Assembly (NCBI RefSeq): GCF_036208045.1
Contig: NZ_CP121472.1
Location: 2,987,531 to 3,051,530 of the forward strand
Direction of reading: 5' to 3'
Length of the DNA: 64,000 bases
DNA from: Thiorhodovibrio winogradskyi
Lineage (GTDB): Bacteria; Pseudomonadota; Gammaproteobacteria; Chromatiales; Chromatiaceae
The notes under the pieces were generated by a model, which saw nothing but the letters and a program-made list of their open reading frames with translations, was not told the DNA's origin and made no database searches. Below are positions 9,809-19,348 of this stretch, one piece after another. Position 1 is the first letter of the stretch. Every line of letters begins with the position of its first letter. Position numbers and translations under genes: made by a program.

Positions 9809-11914
9809 ATGGTCAATGTTGCCTCCCTGACTTACCTCGCCGCACTCATACCGTCCGGTATCTTATTTTTATTGCTCCTCACCGCCTGGCGGGGCCGACT
9901 ACGAGGACTTTCCGCCCTAATCGGAATTGGCGGCATCCTCCTTTGGGCCAGCGTCCAGCTCCTGGCAAGCAGGCAGGTTACAATCATCAGTGCCGCCATC
10001 CCAGTTGCTGACGCCATCCGCAACCTTGGTTTATTTTTTCTCCTGACCTCTGCCTTGGCTCCACTGATTACTAGGAAAATACGCCTTTTTTGGTATGTCG
10101 CCATTACTTCAACCCTGGTACCACCTCTTGGACTGGTGATTCTTCCGGACACTTTTCCCAGCCTCGCAACTGTTTTCTCCCAAACAGCAATTTCCCGGCT
10201 CTCGCCCTATTTTTGGCTGCTTCAAACCATTCTTGGTTTACTGCTTGTTGAACAAGTCTTTCGCAACTACCCATCGCCCCAGCGATGGGCGATCAAACAT
10301 CTGTGTCTCGGAATCGGAGCCATTTTCGCCTACGATCTGTTCTTCTTCTCTGACACAATCTTGTTGCAGCGCATCGATGAGCACTTATGGCAGGCACGGG
10401 GGCTTGCCACTGCCCTTGCCGTTCCCTTCATCGCCGTGTCCCTGGCCCGCAATCCTAGCTGGTCACTTGATATTCACATTTCTAGAAGTGTTGTATTCCA
10501 TTCCGCGACCCTTCTTGGATCAGGTGTTTACCTGATGGCCATGGCACTGGCTGGCTATTATGTCCGCGCATTTTCGGGTGCCTGGGGCGCCACACTACAA
10601 ATTGCCTTCCTCTTCGCCGCGGGCTTGTTTCTTTTAACACTGCTCTTCTCCAATCATCTTCGGGCGAAATTCAGGATTTTTCTGAGCGAACATTTCTTTA
10701 GTTTCAAATATGATTATCGTGCTGAATGGCAAAGATTCACTAACAACCTGGCAGCAACCGGTCACTCAACACCCAAATCCATTGTTGAAGCACTGGCCGA
10801 AATTGTAAACAGCCCGGGCGGGCTCTTGTGGGCCAAGACCGAACGAGGCAATTTTGAGCCAATCGACAAAATCTCAGCCGCGGTCGAGACTCAAGCTCCA
10901 CTGACGCTAGAGACTCCCCTAGTCGACTTTATGAGCCGTTCCGGCTGGATTATTGACCTTGCAGAACTACGCGCCAAGCCGGACCGCTATGAAGGGATAG
11001 ACCTTCCAGAATGGATTTTTGAAGGTTCTGATTGTTGGTTAGTCATTCCCTTGTTTTTTCGCGCGGAGTTAATCGGCTTCGTTGCTCTTATCCGATCCAA
11101 GATCATTCGCCACGTCAACTGGGAAGACCGCAGCCTTTTGAAAACCGCCGGTCTGCAGGCCGCTGGCATGTTGGCACAATACCAGTCTGACCGGGCACTG
11201 ATGCGCGCACAACAGTTTGAAGCCTTTAACCAACTGGCCGCCTATGTGGCACATGATCTGAAAAATCTGTTAGCACAACAGTCGTTGATTGTGACAAACG
11301 CGGACAAGCATAAGCATAATCCAGCCTTCATCGACGATGTTATTCTGACAATCAAGAACTCCGTTGACCGCATGGAACGTCTGATGACGCAACTCCGTCA
11401 CGGCAAGCGCGAGTTAGAGTCGAGGCGATGTATTATAAGCACTGTTCTTGCCGAGGCCATTAGCAGATCTTGCCCTACACCCCCAATTCCTGTACTTAAG
11501 GTTGCTGATCAAGATATCGTGGTGATGGCCGACGAGGAACGTTTGATCACCTCACTTGCGCATTTGCTAAAAAACGCGCGGGAGGCAACATCAAGCGATG
11601 GTTCGGTTAGCGCTGAACTTCTGAGGGAGGAAGCGACGGCCATCATCAAAATCTCCGACGATGGTGTCGGCATGTCTGCTGACTTTGTCACAAATCGGTT
11701 ATTTAAACCATTTGATTCGACTAAAGGCCTGACGGGAATGGGTATTGGCGCCTTTGAGAGTCGCGAATATATTCGTGCCTTAGGCGGAGACCTGCAAGTC
11801 GACAGCAAGCCAGGTGAGGGCACCCTTTTTACAATTCGTCTCCCCTGCCCTTCCAACCCCAAGGAAGCAACCGATCATCCTGCAAAACCACTCGAAGAGG
11901 GGATTTTCGGATGA
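9809..11914 (+). CDS. prsK: XrtA/PEP-CTERM system histidine kinase PrsK
   Basis: 701 residues. The N-terminal 290 residues hold a series of hydrophobic segments (about eight membrane helices). A GAF-like region follows (about 320-460), then a kinase core with the phospho-accepting His482 in VAHDLKN, the N-box LLKNAREA, the G1 box DDGVGMS and a GxG region (TGMGIGAFESREYI). It should autophosphorylate and pass phosphate to PrsR, encoded next with an ATGA overlap (11911-11914). The ligand sensed is unknown. The start used has only a weak ribosome-binding site. Confidence 0.9.
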   Translation: MVNVASLTYLAALIPSGILFLLLLTAWRGRLRGLSALIGIGGILLWASVQLLASRQVTIISAAIPVADAIRNLGLFFLLTSALAPLITRKIRLFWYVAITSTLVPPLGLVILPDTFPSLATVFSQTAISRLSPYFWLLQTILGLLLVEQVFRNYPSPQRWAIKHLCLGIGAIFAYDLFFFSDTILLQRIDEHLWQARGLATALAVPFIAVSLARNPSWSLDIHISRSVVFHSATLLGSGVYLMAMALAGYYVRAFSGAWGATLQIAFLFAAGLFLLTLLFSNHLRAKFRIFLSEHFFSFKYDYRAEWQRFTNNLAATGHSTPKSIVEALAEIVNSPGGLLWAKTERGNFEPIDKISAAVETQAPLTLETPLVDFMSRSGWIIDLAELRAKPDRYEGIDLPEWIFEGSDCWLVIPLFFRAELIGFVALIRSKIIRHVNWEDRSLLKTAGLQAAGMLAQYQSDRALMRAQQFEAFNQLAAYVAHDLKNLLAQQSLIVTNADKHKHNPAFIDDVILTIKNSVDRMERLMTQLRHGKRELESRRCIISTVLAEAISRSCPTPPIPVLKVADQDIVVMADEERLITSLAHLLKNAREATSSDGSVSAELLREEATAIIKISDDGVGMSADFVTNRLFKPFDSTKGLTGMGIGAFESREYIRALGGDLQVDSKPGEGTLFTIRLPCPSNPKEATDHPAKPLEEGIFG

Positions 11915-13296
11915 GTCAGTCAGCACCGCACTTGTTAATTGTTGAAGATGACCCTGGTTTGCAAAGTCAGCTGCGCTGGTGTTTCGATGGGTACCGTGTG
12001 TTGATTGCAGGCAACCGTGCAGAGGCTGTGGCGCATGTCCGCAAACACCGACCGAGTGTTGTCACCCTCGATCTCGGTTTGCCACCTGACCCCGGCGGAG
12101 TCAGCGAGGGCATGAGTACCCTTAGCGAAATGATTGCCATTGCTCCGGGAACAAAAATTATTGTTGTCACAGGCAATGATGATCGCTCCCACGCCGTGAA
12201 AGCCATCGGCCTGGGTGCTTACGATTTTCATCTCAAACCCATCGATGCGGGAATGCTGAAGCTGGTCATCGACAGAGCTCGCAACTTGTTTGAGCTTGAA
12301 GCCGAGAATCAGCTATTACAGGGTGGCAGTTTTTTCGAAACGCCATTTGCCAATTTAATCACGAATAGCGATAACATTTTGTCGCTCTGCCGCGATGTCG
12401 AAAAGGTTGCGGACACGAGTGCAAACGTGCTTATCCTTGGCGAAACAGGCACGGGAAAGGAGCTTTTCGCCCGCGCCTTGCATAACCTGAGTTCTCGCGC
12501 CTCATCCCGATTTGTCGCTGTGAACTGCGCCGCGATACCCGAACAGTTACTGGAAAGCGAATTATTTGGACACGAGAAAGGTGCTTTTACCGGCGCAAGT
12601 GGCCAAAGCGTGGGAAAAATCGAGCATGCGAACGGCGGGACTTTCTTTCTAGATGAAATCGGCGATTTACCTATCTCTCTTCAACCAAAACTGCTAAGAT
12701 TCTTACAAGAGCATGTTATAGAAAGGATTGGTGGGAGAAATGAAATCTCGGTCGACTTGCGCATCGTCTCCGCCACCCATAGAAATCTCCCTGATCTGGT
12801 CGCTGGCGGCCACTTTCGAGAAGATCTGTTTTATCGCCTGAGCGAAGTCATGATTGAGCTCCCCCCCGTCAGAGAGCGCCCGGGAGACGCGGTTATCCTC
12901 GCACGGGCTTTCTTGAAACGATACAATGCGCACTTTGGCAAATCGCATCGCGGCTTCACCCCCGAGGCTGTCAGAGCCATTGATCTTCACGCTTGGCCTG
13001 GCAACGTCAGAGAAATCGAGGGTGCTGTTAAAAAGGCGGTTGCCATGGCGGACGGCCCCGTCATTTCCGCCGAGGATCTCGGCCTCGCCTTGGATGGAAT
13101 CGATACACCAGAGACCACCCTAAATCTACGCGAGGTTCGCAAGCAGGCTGAAAAGGCTGCGATCCAGCAGGCATTGGCAAGGGCCGACGGTAACCTTTCG
13201 CAGGCGGCCAATCTTTTAGGCGTTACGCGGCCAACACTGTACAACCTGCTTGAAAAGTATGGACAAAAACCGATCGAGAGCCAGCACCCAAAGTGA
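11911..13296 (+). CDS. prsR: XrtA/PEP-CTERM system sigma-54 response regulator PrsR
   Basis: 461 residues. The receiver domain (1-125) has acidic residues in VEDDPG and the phospho-accepting Asp54 (VVTLDLGLP). The AAA+ domain has GETGTGKE, an intact GAFTGA loop and DEIGDLP Walker B. The C-terminal Fis helix-turn-helix reads NLSQAANLLGVTRPTLYNLL. It is the output partner of PrsK and should activate sigma-54 promoters of EPS and PEP-CTERM genes. I found no clear -24/-12 element upstream of the genes in this window, so its targets may lie elsewhere. The downstream export gene starts 28 bp after its stop. Confidence 0.92.
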   Translation: MSQSAPHLLIVEDDPGLQSQLRWCFDGYRVLIAGNRAEAVAHVRKHRPSVVTLDLGLPPDPGGVSEGMSTLSEMIAIAPGTKIIVVTGNDDRSHAVKAIGLGAYDFHLKPIDAGMLKLVIDRARNLFELEAENQLLQGGSFFETPFANLITNSDNILSLCRDVEKVADTSANVLILGETGTGKELFARALHNLSSRASSRFVAVNCAAIPEQLLESELFGHEKGAFTGASGQSVGKIEHANGGTFFLDEIGDLPISLQPKLLRFLQEHVIERIGGRNEISVDLRIVSATHRNLPDLVAGGHFREDLFYRLSEVMIELPPVRERPGDAVILARAFLKRYNAHFGKSHRGFTPEAVRAIDLHAWPGNVREIEGAVKKAVAMADGPVISAEDLGLALDGIDTPETTLNLREVRKQAEKAAIQQALARADGNLSQAANLLGVTRPTLYNLLEKYGQKPIESQHPK

Positions 13297-13324
13297 GCAG
13301 GCTGCACTTCACGGGAGATCCCAC

Positions 13325-13978
13325 TTGAAAAATCGCGACCTTCCCAAAGAATCCCGAGCGTCAGGCCCTTTAACCATAGCGGTTTCCACCCTGACACTCC
13401 TCTCTGGCTGCGCAGTACAGAGTCAGTATCCGCCGGTACCGCCCGATCAACGCCAACTGAGCGTGCAGGAGAGTTATTTCTACGAGGTAGCCCCTGGCGA
13501 TGCCGTGAATATTTTTGTCTGGGGAATCCCGGAACTTTCCGGCACTGTCCCCGTGCGACCGGACGGGATGCTCACCACACCGCTGATTGAAGACATGCCC
13601 GCCAGTGGGAAGACACCCTCGGAGCTCGCGCGTGATCTAGAGAAGGAATTAGCCCTGTATGTCCGAGCTCCGATCGTCACCGTCATCGTCAACGGTTTTG
13701 TTGGGCTGCCTCAACAGCAGGTCCGAGTTGTTGGCGAGGCGACCAAACCTGCCGCGGTGCCATTTAGAAAACACATGACACTGCTGGACCTGATGATTGA
13801 GGTAGGAGGCTTGACCGAGTATGCCGCTGGCAACAAAGCGGTGTTGGTCCGCTTCATCGATGGGAAACAACGGGAATATTCGGTGCGCATCGACGACCTC
13901 ATTCGGGACGGCGATATATCCCAAAACTTCAGCCTACTGCCCGGGGATATTCTTGTCATCCCGGAGGCATGGTTCTAA
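13325..13978 (+). CDS. Polysaccharide export lipoprotein (Wza-like), XrtA system
   Basis: 217 residues from a TTG start preceded at good distance by GGGAG. An ATG at 13250 would also be in frame but lies inside prsR and lacks a signal for translation. The TTG start gives a lipoprotein signal ending in LLSGC. The protein has a polysaccharide biosynthesis/export domain (YEVAPGDAVNIFVWGIPELS, PVRPDGMLTTPLI) and a SLBB-type region (VRVVGEATKPAAVPFRKHMT). It is shorter than full Wza and matches the compact export proteins of PEP-CTERM loci. It probably forms, or is part of, the outer-membrane exit for the polymer, working with the chain-length protein encoded next. Confidence 0.88.
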   Translation: MKNRDLPKESRASGPLTIAVSTLTLLSGCAVQSQYPPVPPDQRQLSVQESYFYEVAPGDAVNIFVWGIPELSGTVPVRPDGMLTTPLIEDMPASGKTPSELARDLEKELALYVRAPIVTVIVNGFVGLPQQQVRVVGEATKPAAVPFRKHMTLLDLMIEVGGLTEYAAGNKAVLVRFIDGKQREYSVRIDDLIRDGDISQNFSLLPGDILVIPEAWF

Positions 13979-14064
13979 CCTAGAGTTTGACCCTTGCTTT
14001 CTGATCATGCGCATCGGAAAGCCTTTCCACTTTAATTGGGATAACTTTATCTGGACCTCATCCC

Positions 14065-15597
14065 TTGCACGAACTCCTTGCTGAAATTTTTCGATATCTC
14101 CGTGGCGTTTGGCGCTATCGCTGGATAGCTCTTGCACTTGCATGGGTCGTTGCCATCGGTGGGTGGATTTTTGTCTCCAGTATTCCTAACGAATACCGTG
14201 CATCCGCGCGTTTATTTGTCGATACACAGAGCGTTCTGCGACCGCTTCTGCAAGGTCTAACAGTCCAACCAGATTTCGCGGAGCGAGTCTCATTGATGAG
14301 CAAGGTGCTCCTGAGTCGACCGAATTTGGAAAAGGCAATCCGAATGAGCGACTTCGAGTTAGGGATTAAAAATGATGACGAAAAAGAAAACCTGATTGCG
14401 CTACTCAACAACAAAATACGCATCAGCGGCGACCGTAACGCTCCAATCTATACCATATCATTTGAGTATCTGGATCCTGACAGCGCTACCCGCCTGGTGC
14501 AGGCTTTAGTTTCGATTTTCATTGAAGAAGCCCTTGCCGGTGACCAAACCGCCACGACAACCGCAAGGGACTTCCTTGACGAAGAAATTGCTGACTATGA
14601 AAAGCGACTTAGAGAATCAGAACTGCGCCTTGCGGATTTCAAACGTGATAATGCGGGTATGCTCCCAGGCGAGACTGGGTATTACGCGACTCTTGAGCAA
14701 GCAAGGGATGCGCTAAAAGACGCTAATCTTTCCTTGGAGGAAGCAACCAAACGCAGGGACCGACTACGCGAGGAAATTGAAGCGGAAAATGACCGTGCCG
14801 ACGCGAGCGGCGGAACATCCATCGACCAAAATGTAACCGACCCGCGAATCACGGAGATGCAAGAAAAGTTGGATAACCTGTTATTACGATTCACCGAACG
14901 GCACCCCGACGTCATAGAGCTCAAGCGATTAATTACCGACCTAAAACGTCGTTCCGCCGCAAATCTCTCAGGCCCTGAAAATCGTCAACCAGCAGCTCAA
15001 GTTCAAGCTGCTACGGTCTACGGTAATTTAAGGATTCTCCTCAATGAGGCGGAAGCTCAGGTCGCCTCCTTGCAAGCCCGCGTCAATGACTATGAGACGC
15101 GCGTTTCTGAACTTACCGAAAAAATTGATTCCATTCCGAAGATCGAGGCTGAGCTTACCCAACTCACCCGCGAGTACAACACCATCGCCAGTCAGCATTC
15201 AAAATTACTGGAACGGCGGGAATCAGCTCGGCTTTCAACGGAGGTTGAGAAATCTACAGAGGGCGTAAAGTTTCGCGTTATTGATCCTCCACACGCGTCC
15301 AACCAACCATCAGCACCAAACCGACTACTTCTTGCCGCCGCAGCGCTTATTGTCGCTATTGGCAGCGGCGCTGTCGCAGCACTTGCTATCGACCTCCTTC
15401 GCCCGATCTACGATGATCGGCACCTTTTGTATCTGGCAACGGGTTTGCCGGTTCTTGGAGTGGTTACATTGGTCCAGAATGCCAAGCAGCGTCGGCACCA
15501 GCGGATTCTTTGGATTCCATTCTTTTTACTCTCTCTCGGATTAGCAATAGGTACCATCATTGTTGGATCAGGGTTACCGGCACGCTTTCTCGCTTAA
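14065..15597 (+). CDS. Polysaccharide chain-length determinant (Wzz/GumC type), XrtA system
   Basis: 510 residues starting at TTG (HELLAEIFRYLRGVWRYRW). Two membrane helices frame a long periplasmic coiled-coil region: the first near residues 20-40 (WIALALAWVVAIGGWIFV), the second near 415-440 (LLLAAAALIVAIGSGAVAAL). A further hydrophobic stretch ends the protein. Coiled-coil signatures are abundant (LEEATKRRDRLREEIEAEND). The family controls polymer length as a polysaccharide co-polymerase. In this type the kinase domain is a separate protein, encoded next. The start codon lacks a strong ribosome-binding site, so the exact N-terminus is uncertain. Confidence 0.88.
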   Translation: MHELLAEIFRYLRGVWRYRWIALALAWVVAIGGWIFVSSIPNEYRASARLFVDTQSVLRPLLQGLTVQPDFAERVSLMSKVLLSRPNLEKAIRMSDFELGIKNDDEKENLIALLNNKIRISGDRNAPIYTISFEYLDPDSATRLVQALVSIFIEEALAGDQTATTTARDFLDEEIADYEKRLRESELRLADFKRDNAGMLPGETGYYATLEQARDALKDANLSLEEATKRRDRLREEIEAENDRADASGGTSIDQNVTDPRITEMQEKLDNLLLRFTERHPDVIELKRLITDLKRRSAANLSGPENRQPAAQVQAATVYGNLRILLNEAEAQVASLQARVNDYETRVSELTEKIDSIPKIEAELTQLTREYNTIASQHSKLLERRESARLSTEVEKSTEGVKFRVIDPPHASNQPSAPNRLLLAAAALIVAIGSGAVAALAIDLLRPIYDDRHLLYLATGLPVLGVVTLVQNAKQRRHQRILWIPFFLLSLGLAIGTIIVGSGLPARFLA

Positions 15598-15723
15598 GAT
15601 CCTTAGAGAAGTGCGTTTTCATTATTATTGTCTTTCGTTGTATTTGGGCAACCCTTGATATTTATAATAACCGGACAGGTTCCTCTGATACTTTCCCAAA
15701 CGAATCATTTATCTGGCGACACC

Positions 15724-16749
15724 ATGAGCACAATCGAAAAAAGCCTCGCGAAGATCGCCGCTCAAAAGCAAAAACAGTCAGAACTCACACCTTTTTCGCA
15801 AGGGATGGCGGTATCTCCGTCTGTCGCAGAGACGCAGGCTGTATCGCATATCAAGGAAGGGCCGTTCAATGCGTTGCTTAGTATGGAAACAGCGCAGAGT
15901 AGCCGCGGAACAACTCCACTTCAACCAGTTGAAATCGCCTCCAAGCAAGCAACCGGCGAAGACATTCATTTTTTCCCCTGGGAAAAGCTTAGGCCTGATG
16001 GAATACTAACCCCAGACTCAAAAAGATCCCAACTTGCTGAGGAGTACCGGCTGATAAAAAGGCCATTGCTAATGAATGTCGATAAGAAAGGGGCAGATAT
16101 TGTCGACAATGCCAATCTTATTATGGTCACAAGTTCGCTGCCCCGCGAAGGCAAAACCTTTACGGCGATTAATCTCGCAATGAGTATCGCCATGGAGCAA
16201 GATCGTACCGTGCTTCTGGTGGATGGTGACGTTGCCAAGCCAACCGCCGCAAAGCGCCTTGGGATCGAAAACCGCGCCGGACTGATCGATCTTTTGGATG
16301 GCTCGGATACCAAAATAAGCGATGTCATGGTCAAAACGGAATTACAAAATTTCCGCGTTTTGCCTGCTGGGCGACATCATGATCGCTCCACTGAGTTACT
16401 AGCCAGCGACCAAATGGCAAGATTCATGTCTGAATTCTCCAAACGCTATCCAGACCGTGTTGTTATTTTTGACTCACCACCCTTGCTGCTTGCCAGTGAG
16501 ACTGCCGTACTCAGCCACGGAATGGGGCAGATTGTAATGGTTGTCGCTGCCGAAAGAACAACTCATCATGCGGTCGCGGACGGTCTTGCGCGACTCGGTA
16601 GCGATAAAATTATCGGCCTCATTCTAAATCAATATCGCCCAAGTCTCGGCAATCGTTCTGGCGCCGGATACGGTTATGGGTACGGGTATGGGTACGGTCC
16701 CGCTTCGGACGCGGAGTCGATTTCTGAGTCTCGAGAGCGGGCTACCTGA
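15724..16749 (+). CDS. BY-kinase-type ATPase (CpsD/CapB-like) of the XrtA locus
   Basis: 341 residues; the ATG was chosen because the family motif MSTIEKSLAKIAAQK begins here. It is a soluble ParA/BY-kinase fold with Walker A SSLPREGKT (about 137-145), Walker A' VLLVDGDVAKP and Walker B VVIFDSPP. It is the cytoplasmic partner of the chain-length protein encoded just upstream, and the pair would cycle through tyrosine phosphorylation. The C-terminus carries alternating Gly-Tyr residues at 314-325 (five tyrosines), encoded by a 12-bp near-repeat, and fits the tyrosine cluster that BY-kinases autophosphorylate. The gap to the upstream gene is 126 bp. Confidence 0.88.
   Translation: MSTIEKSLAKIAAQKQKQSELTPFSQGMAVSPSVAETQAVSHIKEGPFNALLSMETAQSSRGTTPLQPVEIASKQATGEDIHFFPWEKLRPDGILTPDSKRSQLAEEYRLIKRPLLMNVDKKGADIVDNANLIMVTSSLPREGKTFTAINLAMSIAMEQDRTVLLVDGDVAKPTAAKRLGIENRAGLIDLLDGSDTKISDVMVKTELQNFRVLPAGRHHDRSTELLASDQMARFMSEFSKRYPDRVVIFDSPPLLLASETAVLSHGMGQIVMVVAAERTTHHAVADGLARLGSDKIIGLILNQYRPSLGNRSGAGYGYGYGYGYGPASDAESISESRERAT
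16666..16698 (+). repeat. Gly-Tyr codon repeat in the BY-kinase tail
   Basis: Eleven codons alternate glycine and tyrosine. The 12-bp unit GGKTAYGGGTAY occurs about 2.5 times with only third-position changes, a pattern prone to slippage in steps of 12 bp, which would add or remove two Tyr residues without a frameshift. Confidence 0.85.
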
Positions 16750-16766
16750 GAAGGTTGCAGACCATC

Positions 16767-18215
16767 ATGCTTTCCTTAACGCGACTAACACATCGGCGCT
16801 TCGTCTTCGGGCGACCTAGCTATTTTATTTTCATTTTTTTTGCCGGCTTTTCAATTCACATACCGGCTGCTGAGTGGACACTTTCAAAACAAGTCTCGCT
16901 AGACACCAGTTTTAGCGACAACATTAACCTGACTGACACAAATCCTGCTTCGGATTTCTTTACATCCTTGTCGCCTGGTTTTGTCCTGCAGGGTAAGGGA
17001 TCTGGGCTGACGGTTGATCTTGCCTACGCACCCCGACTGCTCTACTACCTTCATGAGACGTCAAACAACCGCATTGACAACAATCTACAAGCAAATGCTG
17101 AAGCCGAAGTTTTTAGGGAGCATCTGTTTGTTGATTTCACCTCCTCCGCCAGGCAAGAGTTTATCGATCCCTTTGCAGCCAGAGGCGATGTTGAGAACAC
17201 TACGGATAACATTCAAACGACTTACTCCTATGCAGTTTCACCCTTATTACGATCAAATTTAGGACGCAACGCAGAGCTGGAACTTCGCCTCACCAACACA
17301 GGGGTCTTTTATTCCCGAGAGGGTAGCGACAGCTATAGCTACGAAGCCGATTTTCAGATTCGCTCCCGTGCTGACAACCCGGGTCGAACTCTCTGGAGTA
17401 CTCAGGCGCGAAAAGAACGTGTTGAGTATGATTCCGGCGATGATGATTTTTCCAATTTTTCCATCTTGGTAGGATATGAACTCACCCGCCATTGGACCAT
17501 CGAACTTAGCGGCGGTTACGAAGACAATAATTATGCGGCTAGCCAAGAGACTAGCGGCTCCCAGTGGGGTGCTTTCCTCTCTTGGGTTCCCACCTCCCGT
17601 ACCTCTTTTCGCTTGGGCATCGGCAAGCACTATTACGGAACCACTCCGAGTTTCGAGTTCAGCCACCAAAGCAAGAGATCAAGATGGACCGCAATTTACT
17701 CCCGAGAATTGACGACTTCACGGTCCGACGTGGTCAACAATCCAGTGTTTCAGTTCGAGGATCCTTTCGGCGAACCCTTGACACCTAACACGGCCGACGC
17801 CGGAAGACTGGGCGTTGACAACGCCTTGCCAAATGCCCGAGTCTACCTTTCAGATCGCCTATCCGGTCAGTATGTACTGGAGACACGTAGAAGTTCTTTA
17901 AGTCTAAATGTCGATTATGTGCAGCGAGAATATGAGGGCGATGCGAATGAAGAAACGGCGGTTCAGGCCGCGCTCGACTTCCAACACCGTTTAACTGCGA
18001 AAACTTCCGGCAACGCAGGGGTGTCTTGGAGGCAAACCGATCAAGACATCACGAATGTTTCAGAAAACGCGAACCGCGACGAAGAAATAACTGTTTTCAC
18101 CGGATTAAGCCGATCTCTCAGCGAGCGCATCAATGTCGATCTGAACTACCAATTCCGCAATGGCCGGGACTATACGGAAAACCGTGTTACGCTTGGACTC
18201 TCGTCGCGCTGGTAG
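16767..18215 (+). CDS. PEP-CTERM-associated outer-membrane beta-barrel protein (TIGR03016-like)
   Basis: 482 residues. The ATG was preferred to an in-frame TTG at 16755, because GAGAAGG abuts the TTG but lies 12 bases from the ATG. A signal peptide is present (SYFIFIFFAGFSIHIPAAEW). The mature part has alternating polar/hydrophobic strands and many aromatic ends (for example FHRL..SRW), typical of a barrel, and it ends in Trp (GLSSRW), a common C-terminal residue for BAM-inserted porins. The family is restricted to XrtA EPS loci and may serve as the outer-membrane conduit or anchor. It follows the BY-kinase gene closely and probably belongs to the same operon. Confidence 0.82.
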   Translation: MLSLTRLTHRRFVFGRPSYFIFIFFAGFSIHIPAAEWTLSKQVSLDTSFSDNINLTDTNPASDFFTSLSPGFVLQGKGSGLTVDLAYAPRLLYYLHETSNNRIDNNLQANAEAEVFREHLFVDFTSSARQEFIDPFAARGDVENTTDNIQTTYSYAVSPLLRSNLGRNAELELRLTNTGVFYSREGSDSYSYEADFQIRSRADNPGRTLWSTQARKERVEYDSGDDDFSNFSILVGYELTRHWTIELSGGYEDNNYAASQETSGSQWGAFLSWVPTSRTSFRLGIGKHYYGTTPSFEFSHQSKRSRWTAIYSRELTTSRSDVVNNPVFQFEDPFGEPLTPNTADAGRLGVDNALPNARVYLSDRLSGQYVLETRRSSLSLNVDYVQREYEGDANEETAVQAALDFQHRLTAKTSGNAGVSWRQTDQDITNVSENANRDEEITVFTGLSRSLSERINVDLNYQFRNGRDYTENRVTLGLSSRW

Positions 18216-18370
18216 CCGCTTTTCCTGAATGTTGGATGCCTTAGCAGGGCAAGCAAACTTTCCTTGGCATCCAACCATGCAATGACTCCGATATTTTCTT
18301 CGCCTCACGACCCCATTATCATGCAGATCAGTCTCGGTTACTCAGCCTTTAGAACGCGCGGAACCGCTAA

Positions 18371-19267
18371 ATGCACCTAGAATCACCCATCACAAATGCT
18401 CTCTCGATTGACGTAGAGGATTACTTTCAAGTCTCGGCATTCGAGGGACATGTCAAGCGCGCCGAATGGGAGCATCGCGATTGCCGCGTGGAAAGGAACC
18501 TCAACGAGATTTTGGACTTGCTCAGCACGCATGGAGCGAAAGCGACTTTTTTTACTCTTGGCTGGATCGCTGAACGCTTTCCTGACATGATCAGGCAAAT
18601 CACGAAACAGGGCCATGAATTGGCGAGCCATGGTTACGAACACGTTCGCGTCACGGAACAAGATCCCAAGACCTTTGCCCGGGATATCACGCATACCAAA
18701 AAGCTACTCGAGGATGTTAGCGGCTGCGCTATATCCGGGTATCGCGCGGCCAGTTACTCGATCAACCGTAGTAACCTTTGGGCACATGAGGAGATTATGA
18801 ATGCCGGGTATCGGTATAGCTCGAGCATTTATCCGATCCGCCATGATCTTTACGGAATACCTGATGCGCCCAGATTTGCTTTTCGGCCACTAAAAAATCA
18901 AGATTTCGTTGAGATTCCCGTGACCACTTTGGCAATCGGCAACAAACGTATCCCCTGTGGTGGCGGAGGTTTTTTTAGACTCTATCCCTATTCCGTGTCT
19001 CGCTGGATGATCAACCATATTAACCAACATGATCACCAAGCAGCCATCTTTTATTTCCATCCGTGGGAGATAGACACGAATCAGCCGCGTCTTGCTGGAC
19101 TCCCTTTCAAAACGCGGTTTCGACATTATTTAAATCTCTCAAAGACACACCAACGGATAGCGGCACTTTTGAGAGACTTTCAGTGGACGACCATGGAAGG
19201 AGTTTTTTTTGGGTCGCAAGAGAACCCAAATACTTATCCTGAGTTTCTACTTCAAACGTCGATCTAA
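18371..19267 (+). CDS. XrtA-locus polysaccharide deacetylase (NodB domain plus DUF3473)
   Basis: 298 residues. The carbohydrate esterase 4/NodB domain opens with NALSIDVEDYFQVSAF (catalytic Asp) and has the metal-binding HGYEH motif (ELASHGYEHVRV). The C-terminal part has IFYFHPWEID, characteristic of the DUF3473 extension in this subgroup. No signal peptide is seen, as is usual for the XrtA type. It probably removes acetyl groups from amino sugars of the EPS or its precursor. It is the last recognisable EPS gene here; a GC-rich hairpin lies downstream before the convergent PilZ gene. Confidence 0.9.
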   Translation: MHLESPITNALSIDVEDYFQVSAFEGHVKRAEWEHRDCRVERNLNEILDLLSTHGAKATFFTLGWIAERFPDMIRQITKQGHELASHGYEHVRVTEQDPKTFARDITHTKKLLEDVSGCAISGYRAASYSINRSNLWAHEEIMNAGYRYSSSIYPIRHDLYGIPDAPRFAFRPLKNQDFVEIPVTTLAIGNKRIPCGGGGFFRLYPYSVSRWMINHINQHDHQAAIFYFHPWEIDTNQPRLAGLPFKTRFRHYLNLSKTHQRIAALLRDFQWTTMEGVFFGSQENPNTYPEFLLQTSI

Positions 19268-19297
19268 ATCCACAGACCATCCTTTATCTTGGTCAAA

Positions 19298-19319
19298 GAC
19301 GAAGCATCCCAGCTTCGTC
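19298..19319. terminator. Hairpin between convergent genes (possible terminator)
   Basis: A perfect 8-bp stem GACGAAGC (19298-19305) / GCTTCGTC (19312-19319) with a 6-base loop, located 30 bp after the deacetylase stop and 30 bp before the end of the PilZ gene. There is no long T-run on either side, so termination efficiency is doubtful. Confidence 0.45.
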
Positions 19320-19348
19320 GTCATATCGCTGCTGCTTAGCCTACCTTA

